This document shows, in pieces, positions 1 through 51,530 of a DNA stretch of 64,000 bases. The notes below the pieces were generated by a model. It was given only the letters and a program-made list of their open reading frames with translations. It searched no databases and was not told the origin of the DNA. The translations under genes and the position numbers were made by a program. Each line of letters opens with the position of its first letter. Positions within the stretch are counted from its first letter, which is position 1. Source of the DNA: Malachius bipustulatus (taxonomy: Eukaryota; Arthropoda; Insecta; Coleoptera; Melyridae); assembly GCA_910589415.1 (NCBI GenBank), contig OU342630.1, positions 47,958,012 through 48,022,011 on the forward strand, in the 5' to 3' direction.

Positions 1-155
1 TCTTCAGGCTGGTTTTTTCTCCTAAATGAATGTTGATGATGAAAAATGATAATAGCCAGATCAGAAATATTATGGAGTAATTATTATTAATATTATAAAC
101 AATCTGATTTTTGAAGAATTGATCGAAAGTTAAAAAATGACACTGTTATTTACAG

Positions 156-394
156 AGATGCTCCAGCAAGGTGAGCTTTCTTCTTCCATGGAATCGCTTT
201 CTTATGACTCTTCGGTGACGTCGCCCGCATCCAGCACCGGCCATCAAAGCCAAAGAACGAAAAGAATGCGCACCTCATTCAAACACCACCAACTTCGCAC
301 AATGAAGACCTACTTTGCAATCAACCAAAATCCAGACGCCAAAGATCTCAAACAACTAGCGCAAAAAACTGGTCTGTCAAAAAGAGTTCTCCAG
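156..394 (+). CDS. ap: apterous (LIM-homeodomain), internal exon with N-terminal two thirds of the homeodomain
   Basis: Encodes a serine-rich linker followed by the first three quarters of a homeodomain of the Apterous/Lhx2/9 class. The sequence KRMRTSFKHHQLRTMKTYF and the following NPDAKDLKQLAQKTGL segment are diagnostic of this class. The exon start is set by a 'ttatttacag' acceptor ending at 155, and the end by a GTAGGT donor at 395 directly after the codon for Gln in KRVLQ. Splitting the homeodomain just before VWFQN is the usual LIM-homeobox intron position. The reading frame continues into 484-705 at phase 0. Apterous is a transcription factor for dorsal wing and neuronal identity in insects. 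The LIM domains would lie upstream of this window. Confidence in the family is high; the exact acceptor could shift by a few bases. Confidence 0.93.
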
Positions 395-483
395 GTAGGT
401 AATCACACAGTACGAACTTCGTTTAAAACGTATACCTACTTCAAAAATGGATTTACTGATCTCAAAATATTTTGTTTTGCTAG

Positions 484-705
484 GTCTGGTTTCAGAATGC
501 AAGAGCAAAGTGGCGGCGAAATATAATGCGACAGGAGGGATCTCAAGGAGGCGCTCAGGGAGTCCAGGGGAGCACAGGCGGGAGTGCAGTTGGTCCCGGT
601 ATTATTGTAGAGGCCAGCAATCTTTCTCATCAATCTCTAGACGACTTGCACCATCACATGCATTCCCAAAACTCACAAACACTCAACTTTAGTGATATTT
701 ATTAA
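484..705 (+). CDS. ap: apterous, last coding exon (homeodomain helix 3 and C-terminus)
   Basis: The exon starts after 'tttgttttgctag' and opens with VWFQNARAKWRR, the DNA-recognition helix of the homeodomain. It continues through a Gly/Gln-rich stretch to a C-terminus ending in SQTLNFSDIY and a TAA at 703-705. The exon is 74 codons and joins 156-394 in phase 0 across an intron of only 89 bp. The Trp-Phe-Gln-Asn core and the basic tail are intact, so this is a functional-looking gene end, not a relic. Computer-style reading through the small intron gives false stops, which is why the two exons do not appear as one open frame. Confidence 0.93.
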   Translation, partial: VWFQNARAKWRRNIMRQEGSQGGAQGVQGSTGGSAVGPGIIVEASNLSHQSLDDLHHHMHSQNSQTLNFSDIY

Positions 706-918
706 GAAATGTAGAAAATTACATTATTACCTAAATGAGTATTACTGGAAGAAAATTGTTGTTGAATTTTCGCGATAAGTCTGTCGATCTAACGAAACTG
801 AATTGTTAAAAAAAATACCACGAGTACGTAAAACGAGACTGGCGTTTTTTTTAAGCAACTTAGTTCAGTTTAGATTAAATCATGAGTCATATTTTATTAT
901 TAGACTATTTCAAATAAA
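706..918 (+). other. ap: Probable apterous 3' UTR to first polyadenylation signal
   Basis: AT-rich sequence directly after the apterous stop. A canonical AATAAA lies at 913-918. Other AATAAA-like sites occur further on (for example near 1300 and 2060), so the true 3' end could be more distal. The segment holds no ORF of note. Confidence 0.4.
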
Positions 919-2799
919 GGTTGAAAAATTTAAATTTATTTGAACGTGCAGCTGCAATTATTATTTATTGTCGAAGTGTCAAACTTTACATTGTGGAGTG
1001 ATCCGTATCCATTGTTTCGACGTTGAAAACACCACGCTGATAGATCAATCAGAATTTCAGAATTGAAAAACAGTGTAGTGTTTTCGCGAAAACACACTGT
1101 CTCTGGTTTTTGATTGGTCAGATTACTTGAACATTTTTAACATGAGTGAAATGGACTTCGAAATTTACAAAATTTTCAGCAAATGGAAGCACTAATAAAT
1201 TAATTTTAGTAAGAAGGAATGCTTCAAAAATATTCCATTAAAGTATTCCCCTAATTTGAAATTAATTATATATTTATCAGAAGTGCCTGTTTTACAATAA
1301 ATTAAACTCACTTTACAATTTAAAGTTTAATTTCACATGATTACAATCGTTTAAAGTGATTGTAAGTTAAAGGCGCTTTGAAACTTATATGAAAAAACAA
1401 TTTTTGATACCTAAATCATTTAAAGTAAAAAGGGCGATTTGTAATTTGTCATATTTTCCACACTATGCTCTTAAACAAAAATGCACTTAATAATGTTCTG
1501 TGTGAATCTTGAACACGAAAGTGATTGTATAAGTAAAAAGATCATATTAAGTTTGTAGGTACCTATGATATAAAATCTTGTGTAAATTTTGATCAGTCTT
1601 TTTAAACACTTAATGAAAACAACAAAAACAAATTTTATATTTTTTTTAAGTTTCTTTTTATGTGTTTTTATGTTAAACACTTTTCACATTTCTTGTCAAA
1701 TAGTTATGTGTAGTAAAATATAGTAAAATATATAAGTATTACTTATTTTCTTCAGTAATACTCTCATTTTAGCAGCAAATACGTACGAGTAAAATCGTAG
1801 TTTACTCACGAATGTTCCTTATTTATAGTGATATTTTTTATGTAAGGACAAAAATAATAATAATGTGTGGATGTTGAGTTGAGGGCATCAATTATATAGA
1901 TGTATTATTTATATGTATAGAGAGAGAAATGTACCGTTTGTATATAAAGTAACACCATGTAATCTGTTCTTTGTCTTAGATGCAATGGTTTAGAGAAATA
2001 ATTTTGTATGAATGATTACATTCACATTGTAAGTGGATGTAGAATAATATATAATTTATAAATAATAAATTATTTGAATATTAAATTAATGTTTTCTTAG
2101 GTATACACACACCTAAATACAGATAAATAGATGTTTTAGGACATTATGCTTAAATCAGTCCTGGTAGTCATCAGTTTATCCCTACAGGCAATCACATTAT
2201 TACCAATAGGAGAGTTCACTGAGCACAGTTTTATTAAAAAAAGCACACCACCATTCGTATTGAAAATTTGAAAGGAGGGTGATGTTTGATGCAAATATAT
2301 CCAATTGGATGTCGATAAATGTTAACAAGCTAAATTATTATTTTTCTAAAAATGTTGTAACGGCGTATGTGATGGGTATTCAAAAAAAAAATAAAGCTGT
2401 TTGATGAATTTTCCGAATCTCCGTATAGAAAAGAATCAATTATTCTTCTCCTAAAGAATGGCTATTATTCTATAATGGACGAAATTCGTCCTCATGAATA
2501 ATAGCCATATTATACACTAGTTAAAGAAAAAAAGTACAAAAATACTTCATTAAATTTATAATATGCAGATGCATAACAAATAATTATCATTACATTACTA
2601 CAAAAGGTAAGTCAAAAAAAGTTTTTTGCCACTTTCAGTTTCATTTATTGGAGATATTGCTGCATTTGACAGATATATAAATCGACTATAAAATATGGTA
2701 CTCTACATTATGTTCAATAAGTACCAAGGTAACGGTATACAAGATCAACACAATAATGCCAGTTTGATTGATTTGATTTTGCAAGATATCATCCCCTAA
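919..2799. other. AT-rich intergenic stretch between apterous and the ferlin gene
   Basis: No coding exon, RNA gene or clear transposon recognised. It contains an 18 bp perfect palindrome around the centre TTCGCGAA (near 1078-1095) and a short hairpin whose arms read ATGGCTATTATTC (about 2459-2510). I looked here for an exon encoding a ferlin C2A domain and found none. Confidence 0.5.
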
Positions 2800-42156
<39,357 letters not shown>

Positions 42157-42248
42157 GATAAAAGGTTTATATTTCTTTTTTTTATATTCACTGTACTTAT
42201 TGTATTTATTATACTTATTATATTATATATATTTGATATATTTTCATA

Positions 42249-42254
42249 AATAAA
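42249..42254 (+). terminator. Ferlin polyadenylation signal
   Basis: AATAAA 93 bp after the ferlin stop, the first canonical signal in the 3' UTR. Confidence 0.6.
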
Positions 42255-42918
42255 ATCTAACATTAAATTTATCGTTATAGTTCGTAGGTAGTTAGAATTA
42301 AACTTAAATCAAAAAACCAGGTGGTTAATAATTATTATGTTTTGCTCCCTCTATTATCAAATTTATTTTGAAGTGCATAAATAAATTTATAAATATTATG
42401 TTTCTCTTTATTCCAGGGGGAATAGTACCCACATTGTATATTAAGGGAGGAACGAAGCGCATTTCAGTGAGTATGATGTCATATCGACGAGGTTTAAGCG
42501 AGGGACTATGTCATACGAGCGTAAATGTGCTTCGGTACGGTCGAGATATACACGATATTTTTTCAGCGCGATCGCGTTAGAACACTGAAAACTTGAATGA
42601 ACATGAACGTACCCAGGTTAGGCACCTATTAAGAGTAAGAAAATCATACAGAATCAAATGAATATATTTATTATTGTTTTAGCGCGCTTTGACTTGCTTG
42701 AAACATATGCATGTATCGTGGTTTGAGATCTCGGGAGCTTGTCTTGTCGGCAGTAGGACTAGTGCTAGAAAGTAGGCGTTAGCTGGCTGGAAAAATTTGT
42801 ACACTTTGAAGCGAGCCGCTGTGCGCAATACTCATCGTTCGGCCGACTGTTGCCTATCGAGAAGTGTACATTCAGAGGGGACGCGCTAAAAAAAAATGTA
42901 AATAAAAGTAGAAATGTA
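42255..42918. other. Intergenic sequence after the ferlin gene
   Basis: No exon recognised. A short imperfect inverted repeat around 42450-42535 pairs GAAGCGCATTT with AAATGTGCTTC. Confidence 0.35.
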
Positions 42919-43008
42919 TTCATATCTTTTATCGATTACAAACAGGCTTTTGAAAACGTTTGTCGTGATCTGTCGATGCCATTTCTAAAGATCGCAAATA
43001 AGAGATAA
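42919..43008 (+). pseudogene. Tiny reverse-transcriptase relic
   Basis: Thirty codons in one frame reading FISFIDYKQAFENVCRDL before a stop. FIDYKQAFENV matches the first catalytic-Asp motif of LINE reverse transcriptases (IDYKKAFDSV-like). Nothing else of the element could be found around it. Confidence 0.55.
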
Positions 43009-46000
43009 AAAAAAATGCCCGTCATCGGCCAAAATATACATCACTTTTGGTTTGGACAAGTGCATAACTCACCCTCTCACCCGCATCAGTCAGGTACCCA
43101 CAAAGAAACCTCTAAATCTTCAATGAAATGACCTATCTTGTGATACCTCATTTGAAAGGAAATTTCATCAGCAGTGTTTTTCATTAAATTTCATCAAATT
43201 GTCAAAAGAATGTCAAATATGTTATTATTAATTTTTTTCAAATTTTCTTTGTTTTCTTTGAAGCGTACCCATTTTTAATGCCAGAATTTAGGGTCTCTCT
43301 CGACATAAAAATAATAATTAAAATAAAATAAACATCACAAACTTGGTCATTCCATTCAAGGTTTTAAGGGGTAGTTGATGGGAACGAATTATTTACTTGT
43401 GCGTCAAAAAATGTCCCTCCCCAACCAGAATTACCGTATCCCAGGAAATTTCCATTGTTGGTTAATTTTCGGGTGATTTTCGCATCGGGTTCTTTTTAAA
43501 AGGACACACTCTACTTAACCTTAATAATTTACACCCAGCATGGGCAGGAAGTAATGCTGGCTTGAGGCTGTGCATACATGGTTAATTATAATTCCTAAAG
43601 TAATTGCTACTAAAACGGGAAAATTATGTAATTAATTACTTAAATGACCTGTCGTGTACAAAATCTAGCAGCTTCAACCAATCAGTTTACCTCTCGTAGG
43701 TGTCTGGATATTAAATTATCAATATCCTATTATCAAGATTGTCATGCTACAATCCTGGACAGAGTGATAGAGGCGTCACAGTTAGGTACATTTTCACGGG
43801 GATGAGTTGCGTAGCGCGCTCTCTCCTCTTGTCAGATAGTAAAGATAGTGCGTTCGAGTAGCTTACTACACAACTCCTCTAAGTTTCGAGTTACCCAGAC
43901 TCGACTCCTAATAATGGTCTTTATATGTTCAATAACTAAGACAATTAGTGTTCAAAAACAATTAATAATTATTTGAAGGTTTGTCCAGGTATCAGTAGTA
44001 AGTAATTTAATATCAATTATTATTATGAGAAGGGTGTTGAGCCTTAAATTTTTGATTGAAATACGATAGTTACCAACAGTCTTTATGGGTGCGTTATTGT
44101 TTGAGCTAATTGATTCCGTGAAATATTGCAAACGGTAGTCGAAAATTTTACAACGAATATTTATGATTGGTCACTTGGTTGGTTATGTTTCGAGATTGTT
44201 TGCCCAGACTTGGAATGAGTTGAAGCCCTATAAATTTTAATCAAGCGGAATAATTACAAGTGTTTGGAGTTCAGTTCTTCATTCCGTTCATGTTGTTCCA
44301 TTCATAACAGTAAGTTTGCGACAAATTAACTGACTTGGTCGTTGATGTTTGATAGTTCAATATGGAGTTGTAAATTTAAAAAATCAAATGGTTTTTCTTT
44401 ATTTTAAAAGAAAATTTGATTGGATTTTCAAAAGTAAGTTGAATATTTTATCTCGTTCATTATTTTTAGTTCAAACGATTATTTTTAATATCACTGTGCA
44501 ATATTCCTCCTGTGAGATATCAAGAATAAACATACCGCGACCAACACAAAAAATTTCCACAGACATAAATAGAATTTGCTTTTAAAAGATTCAGAATTAT
44601 GAGCAGCCAAGTTCAATATTTTCTTAACTATTGACCAGTCAAATAAATTAATGATTAAAGAAATATATTTTTTGTACTTCCCGAATGCTGAACTCTATTT
44701 TTAATCTTTTAAAACATATAAAAAAAATAATCAAATAGCTCAGCTATTTGTTAGCAGGGGTGTTACGGCGAAATGAAATCGATCACCGGATATCATTTAA
44801 TGAATTCTTTGCATGCGTTAAATGTACATGGCAATATGTGTTCAATCAACTTCGCTTCATCACTTAAAAGGGGGGTAATTCGCACACTTTGGCTAATTAA
44901 CTAAATAGACCCACGATAAGGTAATTTGTTCTAATATTGCGTGCTCTTATCAAGTTAAAAATCTGCGGTGAATGTACCTATGAAGCTTTTTCGAAGAAAA
45001 AACGACCACATTTTACTCAACTCTAAATAATTACACCTTGTAACAATAAAACTGAGTAGCAAGTACCTGATCAGCAAAATGCAAAACCAGATAAGTCCAT
45101 TTTTTTTTTATAATTCTTGGAAAATCGACAATAATCTATTAGGTACATAGAAACAATTTAACTTAATAAAAAAATAAATATTCACGGGGTTACTTGTAAC
45201 CGCATTGATTCTTATGTCAAAACAGCAATTTTTTATTGAAAATGCAAACGCACTGCAGGATAATCCCTATGACGCTCTGGGAACGGTGTATGAGCGGAAA
45301 CATCAGTTCACGCTAAATTTGAATCGTTGCAGGTTGTATTCCTCGGGAAACACACCCCTTTGAAAACTATTCGAAAAGGATGCGGTTCGATACATGAAAA
45401 ATCTCTGAAATAAAGTGGTGAGAAGTCTAACGGGCTGCACCTGATACCTGCCACCTCTTCTTCTAGGTAGGCGCAAGCCTTATCTTCATTATTTTCATTT
45501 TCTTCTTCGCCCCCTCTTCTTGTTCAGCGTCCCTTTGTCCCAATTCCCTGAACCATTAAAGCTCTTCAAAAGATCGAAGCTCCATAAGAATTACTATGTT
45601 TCTCAAAGATGAGACCACTCATGATTAAAATAATGTTTATTCTTCAACGAGCGAAGAATGGCTATTATGCATGAAGACCAAATGAATAACTCCGCGAATG
45701 AATAAACATTCTCCGCGAGAATAAGACACTATTTTCTATATAATCATACGGCTTTAAAAACATCATTATTTAATAAAGCTCCACGTTACCACAACTGGTA
45801 CGACTAATTAGTTATGCTAATTGACAGCTCGCGTAATGCTCGCGGACCATTGGCTTGCCTGTGTTCGCTAGTAATACAATAGACTGGCAGCTAAAACATG
45901 TGAAAACAATATGTAAATGGAGTACGATCGTGCTACTTTCGTTCGCTGTTCGAAGGTGTTCATGACATCATCATCTTACGTGTTATTCGTTCGATATTCA

Positions 46001-46792
46001 AATGCTATATACGCGATATTTTAAAATGATGATATATCTTCAAACCGTGATTTCTTGATCCTTTCCATCTATGATTGAGTCCGACCCGTGATTTTCAGTT
46101 TATTATTTCATGTCTTTAGCTGTGATTGACTCCTATTCTTGAATACGTCAATAAACTGAATGAACTGCAACGTTCATAAAGATTCGATGACGTTATTCTT
46201 TTGGGCTATTATATACTATCTGATATAGATGATCACTAACGTCTTGAAACCGTTGGTAGATTGCTAGGAAGTATGTCTTCTCATCGGCTATATTAATTGA
46301 GCTAGACACTCTCGGCTTCATTAGGAATTGGAAGACACCGACTAATTTTGGTTATGATTAGATTTCGTCGTTAGTGGTTGAACACCTTGTCGTTCTTGCT
46401 CTTCTTACCGGATTCATTTATCGTTATCGCTTATTCATTTGGAGGATTTTCTACTGTTGACCTTTAAGTTTCACAAGCGAGTGGTTTCACAACTTGAGTT
46501 TCACGAGTGAGTGGGGACAGGGCAGCAGCTGAGGGGAAGTTCTACCCCCACTCTCACGCGCGGTATTTACGGTATTTTTTCGTTTTTGTTTTTGGTTTTC
46601 TCTCAGAATGAACCGAGTGTTTTCAGCTCACATTTTTTTCATATTCTTTACAATTCGTCCATCGGGATCATTTATTGCTCCATCTGCTTTTCTTTTATAA
46701 GGTAAAAAAAGAAAAATTCGATTTGATGCACCAAACTGGTAATAAAAGAAAAGAAAATGTGTAAACTCGAATGGAAAACTGTGCAGTTAAGA
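43009..46792. other. AT-rich intergenic DNA
   Basis: Read on both strands; no coding exon, RNA gene or complete element recognised. Possible first exons of the downstream gene could lie here but I cannot support any. Confidence 0.35.
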
Positions 46793-46900
46793 TCTGGGGG
46801 CTATTCCGCATTTGATGACAGTATTTCGTTACTATCTTTGTCAAAAAAATCTCTATTTGCTTGGTCTATTAAGTAAATGTATAAAAAATTAAAGTTTAAT
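46793..46900. repeat. Dispersed repeat, copy A
   Basis: Contains ATCTGGGGGCTATTCCGC and CTATTTGCTTGGTCT in the same order and spacing as 51420-51530. Boundaries approximate. Confidence 0.6.
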
Positions 46901-47703
46901 AAGGGACGTTGAAAAAGAAAATGTCGTCATTCAATGATTACAAAAGGCAAAAGGGACAATATGAAGGGGCGTTGATAATTGCCGGCCCTGATGGAGCAAT
47001 ACTGACGAGACAAATGAATGAGGGGTATTTTTATCAATTCTTACAAAGTAAGGATACTGAGGATAGTTTTTATTAAGAGGTTTCAATATTCTCATTCAGT
47101 GACCTAAACAGGTCACAGTTTCAGTAGAAGTTCCATCATGTTGTACTGGGATGATATTCGTATTAAGATCAGAACTATGACCACGGTGATATGACTGATA
47201 TGTTATGTTCATTAGAAAGTAATTATTGAGGTAAGCTAGAAAAAGAAAACACAAAAAAAAAGTTGCGGGTGAGTCATCTCCATGAGGTTTTGTGAGGTTA
47301 TGACTTCATTTGCCAAAACAGGTAAAAGACCTTCGAAATAATACGAACAAATTAGAGTGCACCATAAAATGTAGATGATGAATTTACAAATTAAATTTCA
47401 AACTTCATTACTTTTTAATCTTCTTGCATATATTCATAGATGCTCTACATGCAATACATCTAAGTATTTCAGAGTCATTCGGTTAATGGAATCTAAATTT
47501 AGTTCCAAACATCAAAATTTTAAATCGTAGGTACATGTACCTACCTAATATTTAACTGCAATGCAATCCTTTGACGGGTTAACTGATGAGCAACGTGGTA
47601 GAAAATCGAAGAAAAATTTATGACTTCAACCTTTATTTTGTAGAGCATCTGCATACTGATGGATGATAAATAAAACACTAATGTTTCAAAAAATTCTACT
47701 GTA

Positions 47704-48558
47704 CAGGGTGTCTGCTTAAGGCTGGCCACCGGCTATATCTCGGAAACTAATGGGCCTATAACCTCAAAATAAAAAATTTCTAGACATAAGTGATCACGAG
47801 AAATTCAATGAAAATATTTTCAAGATGGCCGTACTTCCGGAAATACCGGAAGTTGACACCTACTTCGTTATTTTAACGGAAACACCCTGTAAAACTTTAT
47901 ATTTTTTAAATGTCTGAAGAAATCGAATTCAGGTAGTTTTCACCATTGGAATTTAGATTGAGCGGTTTATGAGTTATAAACAAGTGAAAATCGAAAATTT
48001 TCAACTTCAAAGCAGTGTAGAACTAGAACGGCTCAAGATATCTAAAAACGGTTTACATGTCCCTATCCTAACTTTTCATGTTTTATCCCACTATGTGGAG
48101 TAAATTTTAATACAGGGTGATGAAAATTATCTGATTTTTCATCACCCTGTATTAAAATTTAAACCACATAGAAGGATACTACGTGAAAAGTTAAGATAGG
48201 GACATGTAAACCGTTTTTAGATATCTTGAGCCGTTCTAGTTCTACACTGCTTTGAAGTTGGAAAATTGCGATTTTCACTTGTTTATAACTCATAAACCGC
48301 TCAATCTAAATTCCAATGGTGAAAACCACCTGTATTCGATTTCTTCAGACATTTAAAAAATATAAAGTTTTACAGGGTGTTTCCGTTGAAATAACGAAGT
48401 AGGTGTCAACTTCCGGTATTTCCGGAAGTGCGGCCATCTTGAAAATATTTTCATAGAATTTCTCGTGATCACTTATGTCTGGAAATTTTTTATTTTGAGG
48501 TTATAGGCCCATTAGTTTCCGAGATATAGCCGGTGGCCAGCCTTAAGCAGACACCCTG
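47704..48558. mobile_element. 855 bp near-perfect palindromic foldback (TA|CAGGGTG ends)
   Basis: The left arm begins CAGGGTGTCTGCTTAAGG; the right arm is its reverse complement over about 425 bp with only a few differences. TA flanks both ends (47702-47703, 48559-48560). At the centre a CAGGGTGATGAAAA motif meets its complement. No ORF. On transcription it would fold into one long double-stranded hairpin. Confidence 0.9.
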
Positions 48559-48936
48559 TATACTGATGGATAATGTTGCCTGGGTAGAGCATTAGAATAA
48601 TCGCCTCATCTTGAAGACGAGAAGATGATTGGTGCATGGGAGTCAATTCCAGATGATTCAGATGATTCGATCCGCAGAAGATTTTGCAGAAAATTTGACA
48701 CCTTCACCATTATGTCGCACTTATTTCTTCTGGGCATGCGATTTGAGTGATGACAAAAAAATCGATTACAAGAATTTCATCTGAATAAGCAAAATGTGTA
48801 ACCAATAATGAAGAATAAATCTACCATCACATATGCATGTGAGTCATTTGAATTCGTCTAGTGGAACTTTCGTCTAAATGAACAAATTACAATACCAAAA
48901 TAGCTACAGTAGGTAGATGGATGTAATAAAAGATGG

Positions 48937-49037
48937 AGATCTTTTATTTGGAGCTCTCCTCTTAATTTCTGCCTGGCCTCCTGTCGCGTCATGAGAGCTT
49001 CGACGCTATTCTTCAAGACCTCGTGTCTTTGGCCCTC
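48937..49037 (-). other. Possible coding fragment (orphan exon or retrogene piece)
   Basis: On the minus strand, following CTCAAG at the right side, the frame reads EGQRHEVLKNSVEALMTRQ and continues ARQKLRGELQIKDL. This is helical, charged and markedly more GC-rich than its surroundings. I do not recognise the protein. It could be an exon of a gene on the minus strand, or a pseudogene fragment; no partner exon was found. Confidence 0.3.
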
Positions 49038-49397
49038 CTTGAGATAAATAATGTTCTTCGTTTTTCATAAAGCTCTAAATATAGAAATTTTGTTGACCTC
49101 ATTCTATTGATCATCCGCTTCCAAACCAGCGCTTTGGAAATTCATCGTTAATAAGATTATTGGTATACTTGAGCACAATTTATTTATTTATTTTAACCAA
49201 TTATACCCAACGGAACAAGTCCTATAATAGGGAGTACTTAACAACTAATAAAGTAAAAAGCAACAATCAAATGAAATTATACAGTTTTCCTTCTCTTAAA
49301 GCCAAAAGCTACCGACCATAACAACACTCATAAGTCGTGTTCATGTGCTAGGTGTAGGAGAGATATACGTAGTACCGTTGATTGACTATCAAAATTA

Positions 49398-49735
49398 CAG
49401 TCTTTTGCTTTTGGTTTTCCTCTTTTGTCAATTGCTTTTCCTTATTTGTCAAATGATTTTCTTATTTTTCTATCTATCAATGATTATAGTCATTGATTTA
49501 GCAATCAATTTCCTTTTATGTCAAATCAGTTTCACTTTATGTCAATTGCTTTTCCCATTTACGTACAGTGACAGTAATATAAACATTGGAAAAGCATTTG
49601 ATATAAAAGGAATCTCATTTGACAAAAGAGGAATTTAAATTGAAAAATCAAACTGACGTTTAATAAATGGGGGAAACTCATTTGACAAATAAGGAAAAGC
49701 AATTGACAAAAGAGGAAAACCAATAGAAAAAGACT
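49398..49735. mobile_element. MITE with CAGTCTTTT ends
   Basis: Inverted arms of about 60 bp built from GGTTTTCCTCTTTTGTCAAT and TTATTTGTCAAATGA. TA lies at both borders (49396-49397, 49736-49737). It abuts and disrupts the 3' end of the jockey-like ORF. Confidence 0.75.
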
Positions 49736-50838
49736 GTAATATCGCTATATTCAGAAATCCGGTTGACATTGTGCATCATGACATAGAGAGGTGACTTAAG
49801 CACGAGGTTAGTCTTTGCAGGTCTGTTAAAAAAAGTATTATGGCTACGACTATTACCGGTAGGCACGAAGAATGACAGCTGAGACAAAATCTGTGGACTG
49901 TCAACTAGACCATGCAGTAATTTATGTGTAAAAATTACACTGCCTATCATGTGCCGAGTTCGCAAGGACAACATTTGAAACTTCGCCAGAAGTAACCCAT
50001 TATCACAGCCCTGACAGGGATAATCGACAAAGAAAAGGAACTTCATGAATCTTCTCTGCACCCTTTCCAACTCCTCTTGACGAACCTCATAATAAGGATA
50101 CCACACCAGGGAACAGTAATCTAGTCTGGAACGAACAAGGCTAAAATATAAGCTCTTCAGAGCATTTATATTCGTGAAATGTCTACAGTTTCTGATCACA
50201 AACCCCAACATTTTGAGTGCACATGAAGTAACGTGTCGAATCTGATAATTAAATGTCAGCCGGTCATCCAACCAGACTCGCAGATCTTTAACCAAAGAAC
50301 ATCTTTCTAGTGCGCAGTCTCTCAACGAATATGAATATAACACTGTGGACAACTTACGGCTAAAAGAGACCACTCTACATTTGGACATGTTTACATCAAG
50401 ACAACTATCACGACACCACCGTTCCAGTCCAGTAAGCTGTTCCCGCAAAAATAAGCAATCCATGAAAGAGTCTATGCGGTTTATCAGTTTCAAGTCATCA
50501 GCATACAATAGAACACGGCAATCCACCGACTCAGCTAAGTCGTTGATGAAAAGGGTGAATAAGAGAGGACCCAGGTTGGAGCCCTGCGGAACACCAGAGC
50601 TAGATAAAAAAAATTTGGAGTTGAAACCATTATATGATACATATTGTTTGTCAAGTACAATACCCGTACTTGAGCAGGGTTTCAAGCAACGGGATTTTTT
50701 TAACAGTAACCTGCTATATTCTTTGCCATATAGGTATAGGCCAAGCAACAGACTTCTAAAATCACCAGATTCTGACAAAAATATGTAGCAACGAAATACC
50801 GCCGGTGCCATTGCACGTGGAATAATAATAGCTCCCAT
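49678..50838 (-). CDS. Jockey-like LINE reverse transcriptase, 5'-truncated
   Basis: A 386-codon open frame, about residues 75-360 being element-derived. It contains SSGVPQGSNLGPLLFTLFIND, the catalytic YADD box (LLYADDLKLI), DVNMSKCRVVSFSRK, and the thumb and C-terminal part with YFSLVRSRLDYCSLVW and LERVQRRFMKFL. No RNase H follows, consistent with the jockey clade. The first RT half (fingers and first Asp) is missing or scrambled. The last 22 residues derive from the adjoining MITE, so the natural C-terminus is cut. Confidence 0.82.
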   Translation of the reverse strand: MGAIIIPRAMAPAVFRCYIFLSESGDFRSLLLGLYLYGKEYSRLLLKKSRCLKPCSSTGIVLDKQYVSYNGFNSKFFLSSSGVPQGSNLGPLLFTLFINDLAESVDCRVLLYADDLKLINRIDSFMDCLFLREQLTGLERWCRDSCLDVNMSKCRVVSFSRKLSTVLYSYSLRDCALERCSLVKDLRVWLDDRLTFNYQIRHVTSCALKMLGFVIRNCRHFTNINALKSLYFSLVRSRLDYCSLVWYPYYEVRQEELERVQRRFMKFLFFVDYPCQGCDNGLLLAKFQMLSLRTRHMIGSVIFTHKLLHGLVDSPQILSQLSFFVPTGNSRSHNTFFNRPAKTNLVLKSPLYVMMHNVNRISEYSDITVFFYWFSSFVNCFSLFVK

Positions 50839-51419
50839 ATCCTAACTGACAGTTTTCTATTCGAGTTTACTATTTTCTGTTTTTTTATTATCAATTTTGT
50901 TCAAAAATGGCATATTATCTTTTATTTTTTAGTTTTTTGCTTATAAAAGAAGAACTGGTGTATCTAAAATACGAAGAAACAAATGGGAGCTGGAACAACC
51001 CGCAATTGGTTCATCCTAAAAACATAAAGCAAAATTAAAAAAGGTGTTTTTTTTAATTCGCAAAGCCGTTATTTTTTGAGTTGTAGTGCAGGCTCTTTAC
51101 GAGATAGTCGATATTGATACTGCACTTCATGTGGGTAGAATCTAACCGCTGTCGGATAATTAGTTTTCGCATACCTAATTGCAATCAGAAGTTCTTCACA
51201 GCATATTTTGAAGCGAGGCTCGATGTTCTGGAGGATGGTCGATTAGAATTTTTTAGATTTGGAAAGTAGAGACTATAAAACGTCGATCTTCATTTACCAG
51301 CTAAATGGTGGAAAATAGATGAAAATTGTACGCAAACAAAAAGAGAAAACGGGCGAGATCGCGAGAGTGATTTCTCTCGCATCTGCAGTTCTAACCCCAC
51401 TCCATGCGCTCTCGCGTTA

Positions 51420-51530
51420 GAATCTGGGGGCTATTCCGCGTGTGATATCACTGGCGGTATTCCGTTACTATTTTTGTAAAGAAAAAACATCTATTTGCTT
51501 GGTCTTATTATCAATAGGTAATCATTTGTC
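51420..51530. repeat. Dispersed repeat, copy B
   Basis: Second copy of the sequence at 46793-46900 in the same orientation, sharing ATCTGGGGGCTATTCCGC and CTATTTGCTTGGTCT. Confidence 0.6.

Noticed and set aside
436..692. Open frames on both strands over the second apterous exon
   Set aside because: They are out-of-frame shadows; the spliced frame with VWFQNARAKWRR is the real one.
1078..1095. 18 bp perfect palindrome GTGTTTTCGCGAAAACAC as a regulatory operator
   Set aside because: A single site with no supporting context; could be chance or a transposon scar.
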